Counted from the stretch's first letter, positions 37,534 through 48,942 are shown. The stretch is DNA of 64,000 nucleotides from Chloroflexota bacterium (GCA_016861025.1 BOKO01000015.1:77294-141293); one strand, 5' to 3'. Made by a program: numbers and translations. Notes: generated by a model not told the origin, from the sequence alone.

Positions 37534-37577
37534 CGACGCAGGAGAATCAACCAAACCAACCGAAGTGGAATTTTTTT

Positions 37578-38255
<678 letters not shown>

Positions 38256-38318
38256 GGAGAGGCGTCCGCTGCAGCCGCCTGACGCGCCACGCTGCACGCC
38301 GGTCGCCGGTCGTTCTGC

Positions 38319-39833
38319 ATGACCATTCGCCTTCGCTTAACCCTCTGGTATACGGCGTTGCTTGGCGTGACGCTCATCCTTTTCAGCGTCACCGTCTATT
38401 CAGCGCTGACCGCCAATCTGCGTTTTCAACTTGAGCAAAGCGCTGCTCTGCAGGCGCGCAACATTGCCGCCGCCGTGGCGCAGCAATTCCAGGGCGATGT
38501 GTTAGTCTTTCGGAGCCGCGCCGACAACGTCTTTTTCCCACAAGTCGAGCTATTTGCCTCGTCGGTGGGCGCACAGTTGCTCGACACCGAAGGCAACGTG
38601 CTCAAACGCAGCGAAAATCTCGGCGACATCCCGATCCCACACCACCCGGAAACGATGAAACGCATCAACGCCGGGCTTGACAATCGCTTCTATTACATCA
38701 CGGGCGACGGCGCCACCTTTCTGGTCTACACCGTGCCGCTGGTGGTCAACAACCAGTTGATGGGCGCCATCCAGCTCATTCAGCCGGTCACGACGGCGTT
38801 GACGGCGTTGACCCAGGTCAACCGCTATCTGATTCTGGGCACGACGATCAGCATTGTGCTGGCAGCCATCGTCGGCGCGTTTCTGGCGCGGCGTGCGCTG
38901 GCGCCGATCGACACCATCACCGAGACCGCCAACGCCATCACGCGTACACATGATCTTAGCAATCGCATCAATATCCGCGACAACGCCAGCGAAGTGGGTC
39001 GGCTGGCCGCCACCTTCAACGCGATGCTCGACCGCATTCAGCACCTGTTCCAGGCGCAGGAGCGGCTGATCGGCGATGTCAGCCACGAGTTGCGCACGCC
39101 GCTCACGACGATCCAGGGCAATATCGAGTTGATGCAGCGGATGGCAGCCTCGCCGTCGGGCAACGGTCATCTGCGTCTGGAAGAGGCGGCCGAGTTGTTC
39201 CGTGAGTCGCTGTCTGAAGTGCAGGCGGAGTCCGAACGTATGAACAAGATGATCAGCGATCTGCTGTTGCTTGCACAGGCGGACAGCGGCGCGCTGCAAA
39301 TTCAGATGGCGCCGGTCGAAATGGACACCATTCTGCTCGATGTCTATCGCCAGACGTTGCGCCTCGTGGAGCATTACAAAGGCCGAGCCGATGCGCTCGA
39401 CATCCGTCTGGGCAGCGAAGATCAGGCGTTGGTGCGCGGCGACCGCGACCGGCTGCGACAGGTGTTGCTGAATCTGGCGGAGAATGCGGTGAAGTACACG
39501 CCTGAAGGCGGCGTCGTCACCTTCAGCCTTGAAAACCGTGACGGATGGGTGTGCATCAGCGTCAGCGACACCGGCATCGGCATCAGTGAGGAACAGCAGG
39601 CCGCTATCTTCGAGCGCTTCTACCGCACCGACAAGGCGCGCAGCCGTGAGATGGGGGGCAGCGGACTCGGTCTGAGCATCGCCCAACGGATTGCGCAGGC
39701 GCACAACGGCAAGATCACCGTCACCAGCCAGCTCAACGTTGGCAGCACCTTTGTGCTTTGGCTGCCCGAATATCAGGAATCGACCTCCGAGGCGCCGATC
39801 AACCTGAAAAACACAGTCATTGCGGGGACATAG
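38319..39833 (+). CDS. Membrane sensor histidine kinase (HAMP, HisKA, HATPase)
   Basis: 504 residues. TM1 (about 8-28) and TM2 (about 168-190) flank an extracytoplasmic sensor of about 140 residues with a predicted PAS/dCache-like fold. HAMP (about 190-245), HisKA with the phospho-accepting His in [20 protein letters not shown], and an ATPase domain with N-box [14 protein letters not shown]1 [11 protein letters not shown]-box [11 protein letters not shown] and G2 [13 protein letters not shown]. Partner of the preceding regulator. Its last 17 nt overlap the 3' end of the convergent membrane-protein gene. Confidence 0.92.
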   Translation: MTIRLRLTLWYTALLGVTLILFSVTVYSALTANLRFQLEQSAALQARNIAAAVAQQFQGDVLVFRSRADNVFFPQVELFASSVGAQLLDTEGNVLKRSENLGDIPIPHHPETMKRINAGLDNRFYYITGDGATFLVYTVPLVVNNQLMGAIQLIQPVTTALTALTQVNRYLILGTTISIVLAAIVGAFLARRALAPIDTITETANAITRTHDLSNRINIRDNASEVGRLAATFNAMLDRIQHLFQAQERLIGDVSHELRTPLTTIQGNIELMQRMAASPSGNGHLRLEEAAELFRESLSEVQAESERMNKMISDLLLLAQADSGALQIQMAPVEMDTILLDVYRQTLRLVEHYKGRADALDIRLGSEDQALVRGDRDRLRQVLLNLAENAVKYTPEGGVVTFSLENRDGWVCISVSDTGIGISEEQQAAIFERFYRTDKARSREMGGSGLGLSIAQRIAQAHNGKITVTSQLNVGSTFVLWLPEYQESTSEAPINLKNTVIAGT

Positions 39834-41064
39834 CCGCCGCCAACGCGGTGCGGGCAGGCGCAGGCGATAAGAGTGCAACCAGCAAGAGCGTCGCTGCGAG
39901 CGCTGCCGCCAGGCTTCCCCACGCCGAGACGTGCAGCCACCACAGCATTGGCGTCCCCAGCCACGGCGCCAGTCCCAACCCCAGCAATCCAACCACCATC
40001 ACCACGACGCCGCCCACCCACAGCGGATTGACCCAACGGTGAATCAGCGATGAAGCCGGTGCAAGCCGATCCTGAAGTTGCCCTACCAACGCCGTGCTGA
40101 CCCACACCAGCAAGAATATATGCAGATAAAAGACGCGCATCTGTCCGCTGGCGAAACGCTGCCAGACTTCGGGCAAAAGCAGCAAGAACGCCACCCCGAT
40201 CACGCTGGCAAGACCGCCGAGCGTAAGCCAGGTGAGCGTCGGCAGTTCGTTGCGTCGGCGCCACAACTGCATGGCATGCACGCCCAACAAAAGCGCTGCA
40301 CCGGCATTGGCGATAGCCGCCACCCAAAACAGAGATGTCGGCAGCAGCCCTGGCGACACGCCAAGTAGAAAGGTCGGCGTCAATAGCAACGCCAGGCTGA
40401 AGATCGGCAGGCGCGATTGCTGCACATTCAGTTGCGCCCACAACACACCGAGCAGCGCCAACGTGAACCAGCCGACGGCAAAGAGATCGAGAAAGAGGTG
40501 AAGAAAAATTTGCTGAAACAACGGCTCGCGGGCGTTGGTCGCCACCATCCAGATCAATCCAATCGCACCGGTTGACGCCAGCGCCAGTAGCGCCAGCGCC
40601 CAATCCCACAACTGCACGGAGGGCGGGCGCACTGCCAATCTGCGCGTGGCGCGCACGTAGAGCGCCATGAAAACAAACCAGGTCAGCCCGTTGAGCGTCG
40701 CCGCCATCGAGCCCAGCGGCAGCCGCGCCGCGCCAACAGTTGTCAGACCATAACCATTGATCCAGAACGCCGGAAAACTGAGCAGCGCCATCATCGCAGT
40801 GAACATCATTTGCACAGCAACGCCGCGTGGCAACTGGCGCCCCGTCAGCCGCGGCAGATCCGCCCAGATCAGCGCCATCAACGCCAGCGTGACCCAGCCG
40901 AAATACATCAGGTGGCTGTGTGCGTGGCGCATGGCGCCAAAATTCTGCGCCCAACTCGGAAAACCGTACACCATGCCAAAGCGCATGAGCACACCTGTCC
41001 ACGCGGCCAATACCAATGCCGCCACCGCCGTCACTAAAAACCATCGCGTCTGCTGAGAAGACAT
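39817..41064 (-). CDS. Polytopic membrane protein with conserved histidines (haem-copper/NnrS-like)
   Basis: 415 residues, about 12 membrane helices. Histidines sit within helices in a pattern like haem-binding membrane proteins: [18 protein letters not shown] (helix 2), [34 protein letters not shown] and [14 protein letters not shown]. This resembles haem-copper oxidase subunit I or NnrS-like proteins, but catalytic residues (CuB His triad, Tyr) are not evident, so I do not call it an oxidase. GAGG precedes the ATG. It overlaps the histidine kinase 3' end by 17 nt on the opposite strand. Confidence 0.6.
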   Translation of the reverse strand: MSSQQTRWFLVTAVAALVLAAWTGVLMRFGMVYGFPSWAQNFGAMRHAHSHLMYFGWVTLALMALIWADLPRLTGRQLPRGVAVQMMFTAMMALLSFPAFWINGYGLTTVGAARLPLGSMAATLNGLTWFVFMALYVRATRRLAVRPPSVQLWDWALALLALASTGAIGLIWMVATNAREPLFQQIFLHLFLDLFAVGWFTLALLGVLWAQLNVQQSRLPIFSLALLLTPTFLLGVSPGLLPTSLFWVAAIANAGAALLLGVHAMQLWRRRNELPTLTWLTLGGLASVIGVAFLLLLPEVWQRFASGQMRVFYLHIFLLVWVSTALVGQLQDRLAPASSLIHRWVNPLWVGGVVVMVVGLLGLGLAPWLGTPMLWWLHVSAWGSLAAALAATLLLVALLSPAPARTALAAAMSPQ

Positions 41065-41167
41065 CGAACCTCGCTATCCTGTGTCGCCTTTGGCGCATCC
41101 ATTACAACCTTCCAGGAAGCCTATCATAGCCGCGTCGCCTGCGCCGGAACTAATGTCACATAAGCAG

Positions 41168-41189
41168 GTCATCGCTTCCGGCGTGATGG
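41168..41189. repeat. Isolated copy of the 22-bp imperfect palindrome found at 3430-3575
   Basis: GTCATCGCTTCCGGCGTGAT, in the 190-bp gap between two minus-strand genes. Very close to the palindromic part of the units at 3466 and 3539; here it stands alone without clear tandem neighbours. Confidence 0.45.
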
Positions 41190-41254
41190 GGTCTACTTTA
41201 AGTTGGAGGCGCAATGTCGCGCTGGAGACGATAACCTCCGACGCCTTTCGCCCC

Positions 41255-44200
41255 TCACCGGCTAATGATCGGGAAATAGTTGAACTGCGCCGGTGCAACC
41301 GCCACTGCCATCATTTCCGGCGGGCTTTTCAGATCATCCCACAGCAAGCCGAGCGTTGCGCCATCCTCACCGCCGCGAACGCGCAGGAAGTCGATATACT
41401 CCTTCGACGCAGTCTGGTAGTAGAGCACAGCGACAACCGAAGCCGCTGTGTCGGGCAGACGATAGACCGTCTCGTCCCAGTGTTGGCCGTCGGCGTAGAC
41501 GGCGCCGACGGGGCGCAGGCCAGGCTGGTCGAACGCGGCCACGGTGTAGCCGCGCGGCGGGATGCGGTTGTCCTTGAGCACAGTGTTGTTGAGCACAAAA
41601 TGGAAGGTCTCGGTGACGCTTGCACCGTCGTCGACGCCCAGTTTTGCTTCGTAGACTTTGAGTTGTGCGTCCTGCGCCAGCATGCCTGTCCCGGCGTCGT
41701 AGGCGCCGGACTCGAAGACGAGTTGTCCGTTTGCGTCGAAGGCGCGCACGCTGAGCCAGATGCGCCGCCCCTCTGGATAGCCGGTTGGCAGCTTGTGACC
41801 GCTTTCGTTGATCACGCGCACCGTCGCCTGTTTGGGCGTGGCTTGCGGATCAAAGTCGAGTGTGAGCGTAGCCGCTCGGCGCAGCATCGAACGCGCCGAT
41901 TGCATGGCGGCGTTGAGATGAAGCGCATCGCTCGTCGCCGCCAGCCGCCAGCGCGAGTCTTGCAACAGCTGCGGCGCCCAGGTGTTGGCGCCGGCAAAGC
42001 TATGTTCGGGCAGACAACCGGTCGTGACGCAGTCGCGCAGTGCATCGCCGATTGCTGCAAGCCCCGTCATGCGCGGCATGTGACAATCCTGGCAGGTGCG
42101 CACGACGCCATCGGCTTTGGCGCCGGCAAACTGCGGCGCGTAGACACCCTCGGTGGCGGCGTAGTCGCTGAGCAGCCACTCGTCGAAAGTGCGCTCGATA
42201 GGGAAGAGATCGCCTTTGGCAAACGACGGCGCAGGCGTATCCTCGGCGTTTGGCTCGTAGCGCCCGCTCACAGGGTTCCAGCTCAGGGTTGGGTTGTCCA
42301 GGTTGTGGCAGGCGCCGCAGACGCGCGCCTCCGTCACCGGATCGCCGCCTTGTCCCAGAAAGTCGGTGCGCCACGTTGCTTTTGGATGTGGCGGCGACGG
42401 TGAGATCGCAAAGGGACCGCGGCGATTATCCTCCGGGTCGAGGATGAGCATCGCTGAACCGACATGGCCGACGGGCAGCGACGGTGAAATCGTGCTCCGA
42501 ATCACGACGTCCGCCGCAACCGCCGCCGCTTCGCCTCCGGTCGGCACTGGATCGACCATGCGATGGCAGACCTCGCACGCCACGCCCGCAGCGATATCGG
42601 TCGCTTCGAGTGCGCCGCCGTCCGCCGGGTGGCTGCGATTGGCGTACCAGCCGCGCGGGGTGTGGCAACGCAAGCAGAAGTCGCCCGCATTCTCGACATC
42701 CTGGTTGGCGACATGCAACGCCGCCCAGAAGATCGGGTCGCGTCCCGCCTGGCTTTTCATGCTGCCGCGCCAGGCGCCGTAGATTGGGGTGGTGTGGCAG
42801 CCCTGGCAGCCAACCGGATCGACGATGGCGTCGATCATGTCAGTGGGTTGCGTGCCAGGAAGAAAGAAGTCAGGATCGGCGCCGGTGGGTTCGCCGACGC
42901 GCACGGTCAACGTCGCCGTGCGCGCAAAAGGCAATATCTGCGGCGCCGTGATTTGCGCCGTCGTGGCGATTGCGCCGGAGACGCCGCTGTTCACGGAGAC
43001 GCGATAAGTCACAGTCACCACCTGGGACGGATAAAGTGCGCCTTGCCAATGAAGCGTCGGCGCGCCGGCGTCGTCAACGATCCCGGCGGTTGCCTGCAGC
43101 GAGTTGGGGAGATAGGCGAGGGCGTTGGGGACTGCGATCTGCGCGTGCACGGCCCCGTCGGTTGCGCCGCCGGTGTTGCGCAGTACAAGTCGGTAGGTTG
43201 CGACATCGCCCGCTACGGCGCTGTCCGGCGTCACCGCAAAGGTGGTTGTCTCCAGCGCCGCAGCTGGCGCGCTTGTGTCGACGATTCGGTAGATTTTGCC
43301 GTCAAAACCGACCACATACAATTCGCCGATCTCGTCCTCACTAAACGACGCAATCGACTCGGTGGTGTCCAGTTCCAGCGATTTCGGCGCCCATACGCCG
43401 CCAGCAAACCGCGTGCTCCAGATGCGCCCTTGCACATAGTCAGCGAAGAAGTAGCGTCCCTGAAACGCAGGATAGGTCTGTCCACGGTAAACATAGCCGC
43501 CGGTCACCGACTGCCCGTCACTGCGCGGATAGGCGATGATCGGCTCGACGAAGGGACCGTCACAGTTCGCTGTCGTGTTGTGTGCGATGTCGCCCTCGCG
43601 ACAATCCCAACCGAAGTTTAGCCCACCCGACTGCCCGACCGGGTGTAGGCTGATCTCCTCACGCGCGCCTTGCCCGACATCGCCGATGAACAAGTCGCCG
43701 GTGAGTCGGTCAAAGCTGTAGCGCCACGGATTGCGCAGCCCCCAATCCCAGATTTCGGGGAGCGCGTCGGCACGCCCGACGAAGGGATTGTCGGCGGGCA
43801 CAGTGTAGGTTCCGGTTGCGCCCACGTCGATGCGCAGAATTTTGCCCAACCATGTGCGCAAGTCCTGCCCGGCGTTGAGCGGATCGTTGCCGCTGCCGCC
43901 GTCGCCAAGGCCGATGTAAAGCTTGCCGTCAGGCCCGAAGAGGATCAGGCCGCCGTTGTGGTTATCGAAAGGTTGGTTGCGCAGTAGAATCCGTTCTTCG
44001 CTGGCGGCGTCGGCGCGGTTGGGATTGGCGGTGACGCGGAAGCGGGCGATCACGGTGTCATAGCCGTCGTTGTTGCCTGCGTCCCTGCCATCGGGTGGGA
44101 CAAGATTTTTGTCTTTGTGGTTGTAGTAGACAAAGAAGTAGCCGGTTTGCGCATAGCCCGGTGGGAAGGCGACGCTCAGCAGCCCCGCCTCGCCGACATT

Positions 44201-44473
44201 GCCAACGCGGTCGGTGATGTCGAGAAAGGGTTGCGCCAGCACCTGACCATTCTGGATGATGCGAATGCGGCCGGACTTTTCGACCACAAAGAGTCGTCCC
44301 GACCCGTCGCTGGCGTGGGTGAGATAGACCGGTTGGTTGAAGCCGGAGGCGATCTCCTGCAAACCGAACACACCGCCGCCCTGACCGCGCGCAGTCAGCG
44401 CAGCCACCAACGCGATCCCTGCCATTGTGCAGATAAACACTGTCGCCGCAAGCCGATTTGTTCGCGTGTACAT
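41255..44473 (-). CDS. Secreted PQQ-dependent sugar dehydrogenase fused to a multihaem cytochrome c
   Basis: 1072 residues with an N-terminal signal/anchor. About 30-410 is a glucose/sorbosone dehydrogenase (YliI/GSDH) six-blade propeller: [71 protein letters not shown]. About 415-530 is a CARDB/DUF11-type adhesion-like domain. The remainder carries five CxxCH haem motifs (about residues 553, 601, 634, 720 and 796: CQGCH, CLRCH, CEVCH, CGACH, CQDCH). The C-terminus ends YFPIISR, shared with other surface proteins here. A sugar oxidised at the propeller could pass electrons straight to the haems. Full length appears intact; the fusion is unusual. Confidence 0.8.
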   Translation of the reverse strand: MYTRTNRLAATVFICTMAGIALVAALTARGQGGGVFGLQEIASGFNQPVYLTHASDGSGRLFVVEKSGRIRIIQNGQVLAQPFLDITDRVGNVGEAGLLSVAFPPGYAQTGYFFVYYNHKDKNLVPPDGRDAGNNDGYDTVIARFRVTANPNRADAASEERILLRNQPFDNHNGGLILFGPDGKLYIGLGDGGSGNDPLNAGQDLRTWLGKILRIDVGATGTYTVPADNPFVGRADALPEIWDWGLRNPWRYSFDRLTGDLFIGDVGQGAREEISLHPVGQSGGLNFGWDCREGDIAHNTTANCDGPFVEPIIAYPRSDGQSVTGGYVYRGQTYPAFQGRYFFADYVQGRIWSTRFAGGVWAPKSLELDTTESIASFSEDEIGELYVVGFDGKIYRIVDTSAPAAALETTTFAVTPDSAVAGDVATYRLVLRNTGGATDGAVHAQIAVPNALAYLPNSLQATAGIVDDAGAPTLHWQGALYPSQVVTVTYRVSVNSGVSGAIATTAQITAPQILPFARTATLTVRVGEPTGADPDFFLPGTQPTDMIDAIVDPVGCQGCHTTPIYGAWRGSMKSQAGRDPIFWAALHVANQDVENAGDFCLRCHTPRGWYANRSHPADGGALEATDIAAGVACEVCHRMVDPVPTGGEAAAVAADVVIRSTISPSLPVGHVGSAMLILDPEDNRRGPFAISPSPPHPKATWRTDFLGQGGDPVTEARVCGACHNLDNPTLSWNPVSGRYEPNAEDTPAPSFAKGDLFPIERTFDEWLLSDYAATEGVYAPQFAGAKADGVVRTCQDCHMPRMTGLAAIGDALRDCVTTGCLPEHSFAGANTWAPQLLQDSRWRLAATSDALHLNAAMQSARSMLRRAATLTLDFDPQATPKQATVRVINESGHKLPTGYPEGRRIWLSVRAFDANGQLVFESGAYDAGTGMLAQDAQLKVYEAKLGVDDGASVTETFHFVLNNTVLKDNRIPPRGYTVAAFDQPGLRPVGAVYADGQHWDETVYRLPDTAASVVAVLYYQTASKEYIDFLRVRGGEDGATLGLLWDDLKSPPEMMAVAVAPAQFNYFPIISR

Positions 44474-44505
44474 TGTGCACCCTGCTCCTTTCCAGAGCGA
44501 TCTCG

Positions 44506-44527
44506 AAGAGGGATCAAACTCCCTCTT
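44506..44527 (-). other. Hairpin in the leader of the PQQ dehydrogenase gene
   Basis: Perfect 8-bp stem AAGAGGGA (44506-44513) / TCCCTCTT (44520-44527), loop 6 nt, no T-run on either strand. It lies between the URO-D-like gene and the dehydrogenase gene and may be a weak terminator or a 5' leader hairpin. Confidence 0.35.
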
Positions 44528-44652
44528 GATTGTAGCAAGGGGGTTTGCAACAGCGCTCTACGATTGCAGCGCAGTTATCGTGCGAAATATGGCTTCGGTG
44601 CACATACTTTGCGCGTCCGGCATCTCTACGTCGGGAATCGCTTGCCGGAAAG

Positions 44653-45636
<984 letters not shown>

Positions 45637-45658
45637 GATGTCGATGCTCTCCACGCTT

Positions 45659-45912
45659 TCAAGTAGGATCTGCTAAATTTTCACTGGCGCACAGTGTTGC
45701 CAGCTCAACTACACTATATCCGCCTTCGACCAACTCTCTCAAATGCTGCACAAAGCGCGCGGCCGGAGCGCCATCGACGATGTCGTGGTCGAAGCTGATC
45801 GTGACGCTGAGATATTCGCGGATTTCGATCCTGTCGTCGATGACCCCTGGCTTCCTGGCGATGCCGCCCAGCGTCAACTGCAACGTGTGGTTGGGAACAG
45901 GGATGCCCCATC
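45659..45912 (-). pseudogene. C-terminal remnant of a 2-oxoacid dehydrogenase E2-type acyltransferase
   Basis: The last 84 codons read GIPVPNHTLQLTLGGIARKPG then DDRIEIREYLSVTISFDHDIVDGAPAARFVQHLRELVEGG, i.e. the acyltransferase catalytic end with the DHxxxDG motif (here DHDIVDG). Nothing upstream in this frame resembles the family: a glycosyltransferase fragment in another frame abuts it near 45912. So this is a 3' fragment joined to foreign sequence, not a working gene. Confidence 0.65.
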
Positions 45913-45996
45913 TCCCACCTGTTGCAGTCCTCGGCCGAGCGCAACACAAGGTTGGATATCCCCGCGCGAGCCGGCCGCAAAGATGGTTATCTTCAT
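45913..45996 (-). pseudogene. N-terminal remnant of a UDP-glycosyltransferase (YjiC/MGT-like)
   Basis: Starting at the ATG at 45996 the frame reads MKITIFAAGSRGDIQPCVAL then GRGLQQVG, the typical start of YjiC/MGT-like glycosyltransferases (nucleotide-sugar transferase N-terminus). Similarity ends near codon 28, where it runs into the acyltransferase fragment in another frame; the frame continues 12 unrelated codons to a stop at 45874. A chimeric deletion junction. Confidence 0.65.
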
Positions 45997-46008
45997 TTTG
46001 CGCCTTCA

Positions 46009-46350
46009 TCAGGATTGCGGGTCGAACCCGAAGACGCGCAGCTCTTGGGCGCAGCGACAGGCTTTTGCGATGCGTGCGGCCCACGCAATGGCTTCGTTGC
46101 GCGAGGGCAGTTCTAGCACCGTGAAGCCGCCGTCGAGTGGAGGCGCCCACGAATAGCCGCCCTCGGAGACTGCGCCGTCGGCCGAAACGAGTACAGGCGG
46201 CACGGTTTCGTCGATGCCGCCGCCGAAGACGTAGACGCCGGCTGCCTTCGCCGCGTCAATCACGGCGTGTGCGTCGCGCCCCACCGCCTCCCACTCGCTG
46301 TCGGGCACGACCATCGCTGCGCTAGGGAAGGAAATCAGATACTTGGCCAT
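46009..46350 (-). CDS. YCII-related (DGPF) domain protein
   Basis: 113 residues. Ferredoxin-like alpha-beta barrel of the YCII/DGPF type: MAKYLISFPSAAM at the start, GVYVFGGGIDE, GGFTVLELPSRNEAIAWAARIAKACRCAQELRVF. The family is usually found beside sigma factors or stress genes; its activity is poorly known. It lies 6 nt after the lactonase-like gene, so it is probably co-transcribed. No RBS is visible; CATAAT lies 5 nt before the ATG, so a leaderless start is conceivable. Confidence 0.75.
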   Translation of the reverse strand: MAKYLISFPSAAMVVPDSEWEAVGRDAHAVIDAAKAAGVYVFGGGIDETVPPVLVSADGAVSEGGYSWAPPLDGGFTVLELPSRNEAIAWAARIAKACRCAQELRVFGFDPQS

Positions 46351-46356
46351 AAAGCA

Positions 46357-46977
46357 TTATGCCCTATGACGAGGTCGCCACGGCTCGTGCTCGTGCGTGA
46401 GCCAGACCAGCTCGGGGTCGAGCGCGCGCACCCGCAGTTGGCCTTCGGTGTGCGGCTCGTCGAGCTCGCCGAACCAAACCGCCACGTCGCCGCCGACGAC
46501 GACCGGACGCCCGCCAGTCTCGACGACGACCACCTGCATGCCGTCTGTGTGTCCCGGCGCCGGGACGAGCCGGAGCCCGGGAAGCAGCTCGAACTCACCG
46601 TCGACCGGCACGTACCGCACGCCGGGCGCATCGACCCACTCGCGAATCGTGTAGTCGTCCTTGCTGCGCGCGTCGTCGAGCTCCAGACGCTGAACGTAGA
46701 TCGGCTTGCCGGCGAAGAGGTGGTTGCCACCACAGTGGTCGAAGTGCAGGTGTGTGTTGACGACGATGTCAATGCCGGCGAGGTCGAAACCCTGCTCGCT
46801 CAGTGGACGGAGGCGGGGGTCAAGATCGGCCGCCGCCGGGTGCAGCTCCGTCAGGCCGGTGTCGACCAGCACGCGCGCATCGGGATGGTCGATGATGTGC
46901 ACATAGACCGGCATGCGCTCACCCTCGGCGAGCAGGTCAGCAACGCAGACTGGTGTTACAGTGATTTTCTTTTTCAT
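46357..46977 (-). CDS. MBL-fold hydrolase, N-acyl-homoserine lactonase-like
   Basis: 206 residues. Metallo-beta-lactamase fold: metal motif THLHFDHCGG (HxHxDH), a third His in PGHTDGMQVVVVE, a bridging Asp in VVVGGDVAVWFGE, and the final HEHEPW. These match AiiA/AttM-like lactonases and related small hydrolases; a quorum-quenching role is possible but not shown. The ATG at 46977 has AAGGAGA 7 nt upstream. It uses more CGG/GAG-rich, actinobacterium-like codons than its neighbours, which suggests a transferred gene. Followed by the YCII gene. Confidence 0.75.
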   Translation of the reverse strand: MKKKITVTPVCVADLLAEGERMPVYVHIIDHPDARVLVDTGLTELHPAAADLDPRLRPLSEQGFDLAGIDIVVNTHLHFDHCGGNHLFAGKPIYVQRLELDDARSKDDYTIREWVDAPGVRYVPVDGEFELLPGLRLVPAPGHTDGMQVVVVETGGRPVVVGGDVAVWFGELDEPHTEGQLRVRALDPELVWLTHEHEPWRPRHRA

Positions 46978-47058
46978 GGTGTTCTCCTTTGTTGGAAAGG
47001 TAGAACATATTTTCTGTTTTGTCAAAACGAGAAACCACTTTCTCTTCCAACTTGGCGC

Positions 47059-47144
47059 AACGCCAACCGGTTGGCGTTTAATTGCGTTTCGAGGACAGCT
47101 ATCTGACTCACGCAGGGGCTGCTTATCCGCCGCCCCTGCGTGAG
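47059..47144. repeat. 20-bp palindrome, 25-bp shared element and 13-bp hairpin
   Basis: In the 302-bp gap 46978-47279: a perfect 20-bp palindrome AACGCCAACCGGTTGGCGTT (47059-47078); directly after it 25 bp (47080-47104) that recur at 61160-61184 with one mismatch; then a 13-bp perfect stem (CTCACGCAGGGGC, 47107-47119, with 47132-47144) with a 12-nt loop. In the array at 61160 the shared element codes for part of an Imm5-like protein, so the copy here may be a remnant of such a gene. The flanks were otherwise featureless. Confidence 0.5.
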
Positions 47145-47279
47145 CCAGGCGCAGCCCAAGCACAGAAAGTGGGTCGGCTTCATCCGCATGTTAATCCCCC
47201 CGCTCCCTGGATGCGCCACCAAGCGGCATCCCCCGGCGTGGCCTGCCGATGGTGAGCACGAGTGTCTCTGTCACAGGTT

Positions 47280-48311
47280 TCACTGTGTCCCTGACGCAGC
47301 AGCGGGTGTGAAAGCAACGTCTGTGATAGCCTCCAACAGCACTGGATAGACCACATCAACCTTCTGATACGGCTGCCCAGGATCGATCATGTCGTGTTTT
47401 AAGCCGACGCTGGCCGAGAATTCATACAGCTTCACCTCTGCGCCGTGCTGCGCCCACGCCGCGGCGACGGCTTTCGCCACCTCGTTGCGCACGCTCTCGT
47501 CGTTGGCGTTGAGGAGCAGGCGAATGTCGGCAATGGCGGGCGCGGTGGCTTGCGCCTGTGCAGCGCTCTGCTGGGCGATGCGCAGGAATTCCGCCAACAT
47601 GCGCGACGAGTAGCGCGGGTAGGTGTATTCTGGCCCCTCGACGTTTTCCTTCAGTTCCGGGTTGAACCAGCCCCACCAGTTCGGTGCAAAGTGCGCCAGC
47701 GTGCTGATCGGGCGCGTCAGCTCAACGGGGAACGCCTGCACGCCCAGCATCGGCGCGGCCAGCACGACGCGGTTGATGTCGCTGCGCACGTTGGCGAGAT
47801 ACGCGGCCACCGCACCGCCGCCGGAAAAGCCCACCACCGTGACCCGGTCGCCCAGACCGTGCGCCACATCGATCCAGTGACCGGCTTCCCGCAGCACCTC
47901 CTCCGCCTTCATCGCCGCCGGCGCTTCCGATAGCCGGTCAGCCATGCCGTGATAGGGGAGGCGCACCAACAGCACGTTCCAGTCCTCGGCTTGGAGCGCA
48001 TCCGCCACCGCGTCGAACTGCTGCGGACAGGCGCCGAGTCCGTGGAAGATTACAGCGACATTCTCGGTCCTGGCGCCGGTCGTCACGACGCGGGTGTGAC
48101 AAAGAGGATGGACTGCGTCGCCCTCCTCCTGGACGGCGGTTTCAACGGCGGCGACTGCGTCTGCGTAGGTGGCCTGGGTGGTAGACGGCGCCGCCAGGTT
48201 GTTGAGTCCGAGGGGCCAGAACCAGAGAAAGAACAAAACGAGACCAAGCAAAACCAACAGGACAAGGACTGCACCAAAGAACCCTCTGATAAGTACATTG
48301 GTCGACTTCAT
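47280..48311 (-). CDS. Membrane-anchored alpha/beta-hydrolase
   Basis: 343 residues. One N-terminal membrane anchor (about 8-32). The hydrolase core: oxyanion motif IFHGLGACPQQFD, LLVRLPYHGMADRL, nucleophile elbow VVGFSGGGAVAAYLA (G-x-S-x-G), a likely acid in LLLNANDESV, and a candidate His in VGLKHDMIDP. Esterase or lipase-like, substrate unknown. The ATG has AGGAGGC about 6 nt upstream. Stands alone. Confidence 0.7.
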   Translation of the reverse strand: MKSTNVLIRGFFGAVLVLLVLLGLVLFFLWFWPLGLNNLAAPSTTQATYADAVAAVETAVQEEGDAVHPLCHTRVVTTGARTENVAVIFHGLGACPQQFDAVADALQAEDWNVLLVRLPYHGMADRLSEAPAAMKAEEVLREAGHWIDVAHGLGDRVTVVGFSGGGAVAAYLANVRSDINRVVLAAPMLGVQAFPVELTRPISTLAHFAPNWWGWFNPELKENVEGPEYTYPRYSSRMLAEFLRIAQQSAAQAQATAPAIADIRLLLNANDESVRNEVAKAVAAAWAQHGAEVKLYEFSASVGLKHDMIDPGQPYQKVDVVYPVLLEAITDVAFTPAAASGTQ

Positions 48312-48427
48312 AGGACGCCTCCTGCGTTCACATAGATCGGTTCTACAGTCTGCGTTTCAACCAAAGAGCACCATCAAAGCGACAAACGAATCGATTCACC
48401 TCCAATCGGGTGGATGAGCAGAGAAAG

Positions 48428-48815
48428 TCATGATCGCGGGGCATCTTCCAAATCTTTAATCATCTTGCGCATGGTTTCAATCAACGGCGGGATGTTCTCT
48501 TTGCAAATCGTGTATAGCTGTTCGGGATCAATCTGAAAATAGCCGTGGGACAAAACGTCTCGTAGTCCGATGGCGCCGCGCCAGGTGATTTGCGGGTAAT
48601 TGGCAAAGAGTTTACCTTCTGTCTCTCGGTCAATCTTCTTGAATTCCTCGCCGGTAGCGATCAACACCATGCAGATACTGTCCATCAGATCGATGCCCGA
48701 CTGAGTGGTTACAAAATCATCCGGGGTCTTGATTTTGGCGAAGCGGCGAGGGATACGTTCAAAAGCATCCAAAATTATCAAGGAGACGCTCTCGTAGGAG
48801 TGTTGGTTCAGACAT
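48428..48815 (-). pseudogene. hepT: HepT-like HEPN toxin, frameshifted near its start
   Basis: From the ATG at 48815 the frame reads MSEPTLLRERLLD, exactly like HepT, then stops after a few codons. From codon about 14 the family sequence continues in another frame: ILDAFERIPRRFAKIKTP, then DRETEGKLFANYPQITWRGAIGLRDVLSHGYF. The HEPN catalytic R-x4-H-x-Y motif (RDVLSHGY) is intact. Removing one A in the tract GATAATTTTGG restores one frame. So this is a one-base frameshift, real or a sequencing error. The TTG at 48781 would allow a 117-residue shortened product. Confidence 0.6.
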
Positions 48816-48942
48816 AGATCGCCTCGCGTTCAAGCCGAGTGCGGAAAGCGGGATGCATATATTTGTTCAACCGAACGAGATCTACGGGTCGCTCCAGCCA
48901 TTCTTCTAGTTCCAGCAACACGCAGCCAACCTGACAACACAT
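48808..48942 (-). pseudogene. mntA: 3' remnant of the MntA-like antitoxin
   Basis: The reading frame ending at 48808 gives GCVLLELEEWLERPVDLVRL then NKYMHPAFRTRLEREAIYV, matching my memory of the C-terminus of MntA-type nucleotidyltransferase antitoxins that pair with HepT. Only about 40 codons are recognisable; upstream of 48942 the similarity stops and the nucleotidyltransferase active-site region (GSRARG...D-x-D) is missing. It overlaps the hepT start by 8 nt, the normal MntA-HepT layout. Confidence 0.6.

Noticed and set aside
39817..41064. Calling this protein a terminal oxidase subunit
   Set aside because: Histidines occur in helices, but the full CuB/haem ligand set and Tyr were not identified, and no subunit II gene is adjacent.
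45913..46150. Open frame of 163 codons (45659-46150) as one gene
   Set aside because: Only the last 84 codons resemble a known family; the first part lies over the glycosyltransferase remnant and the YCII gene in other frames.
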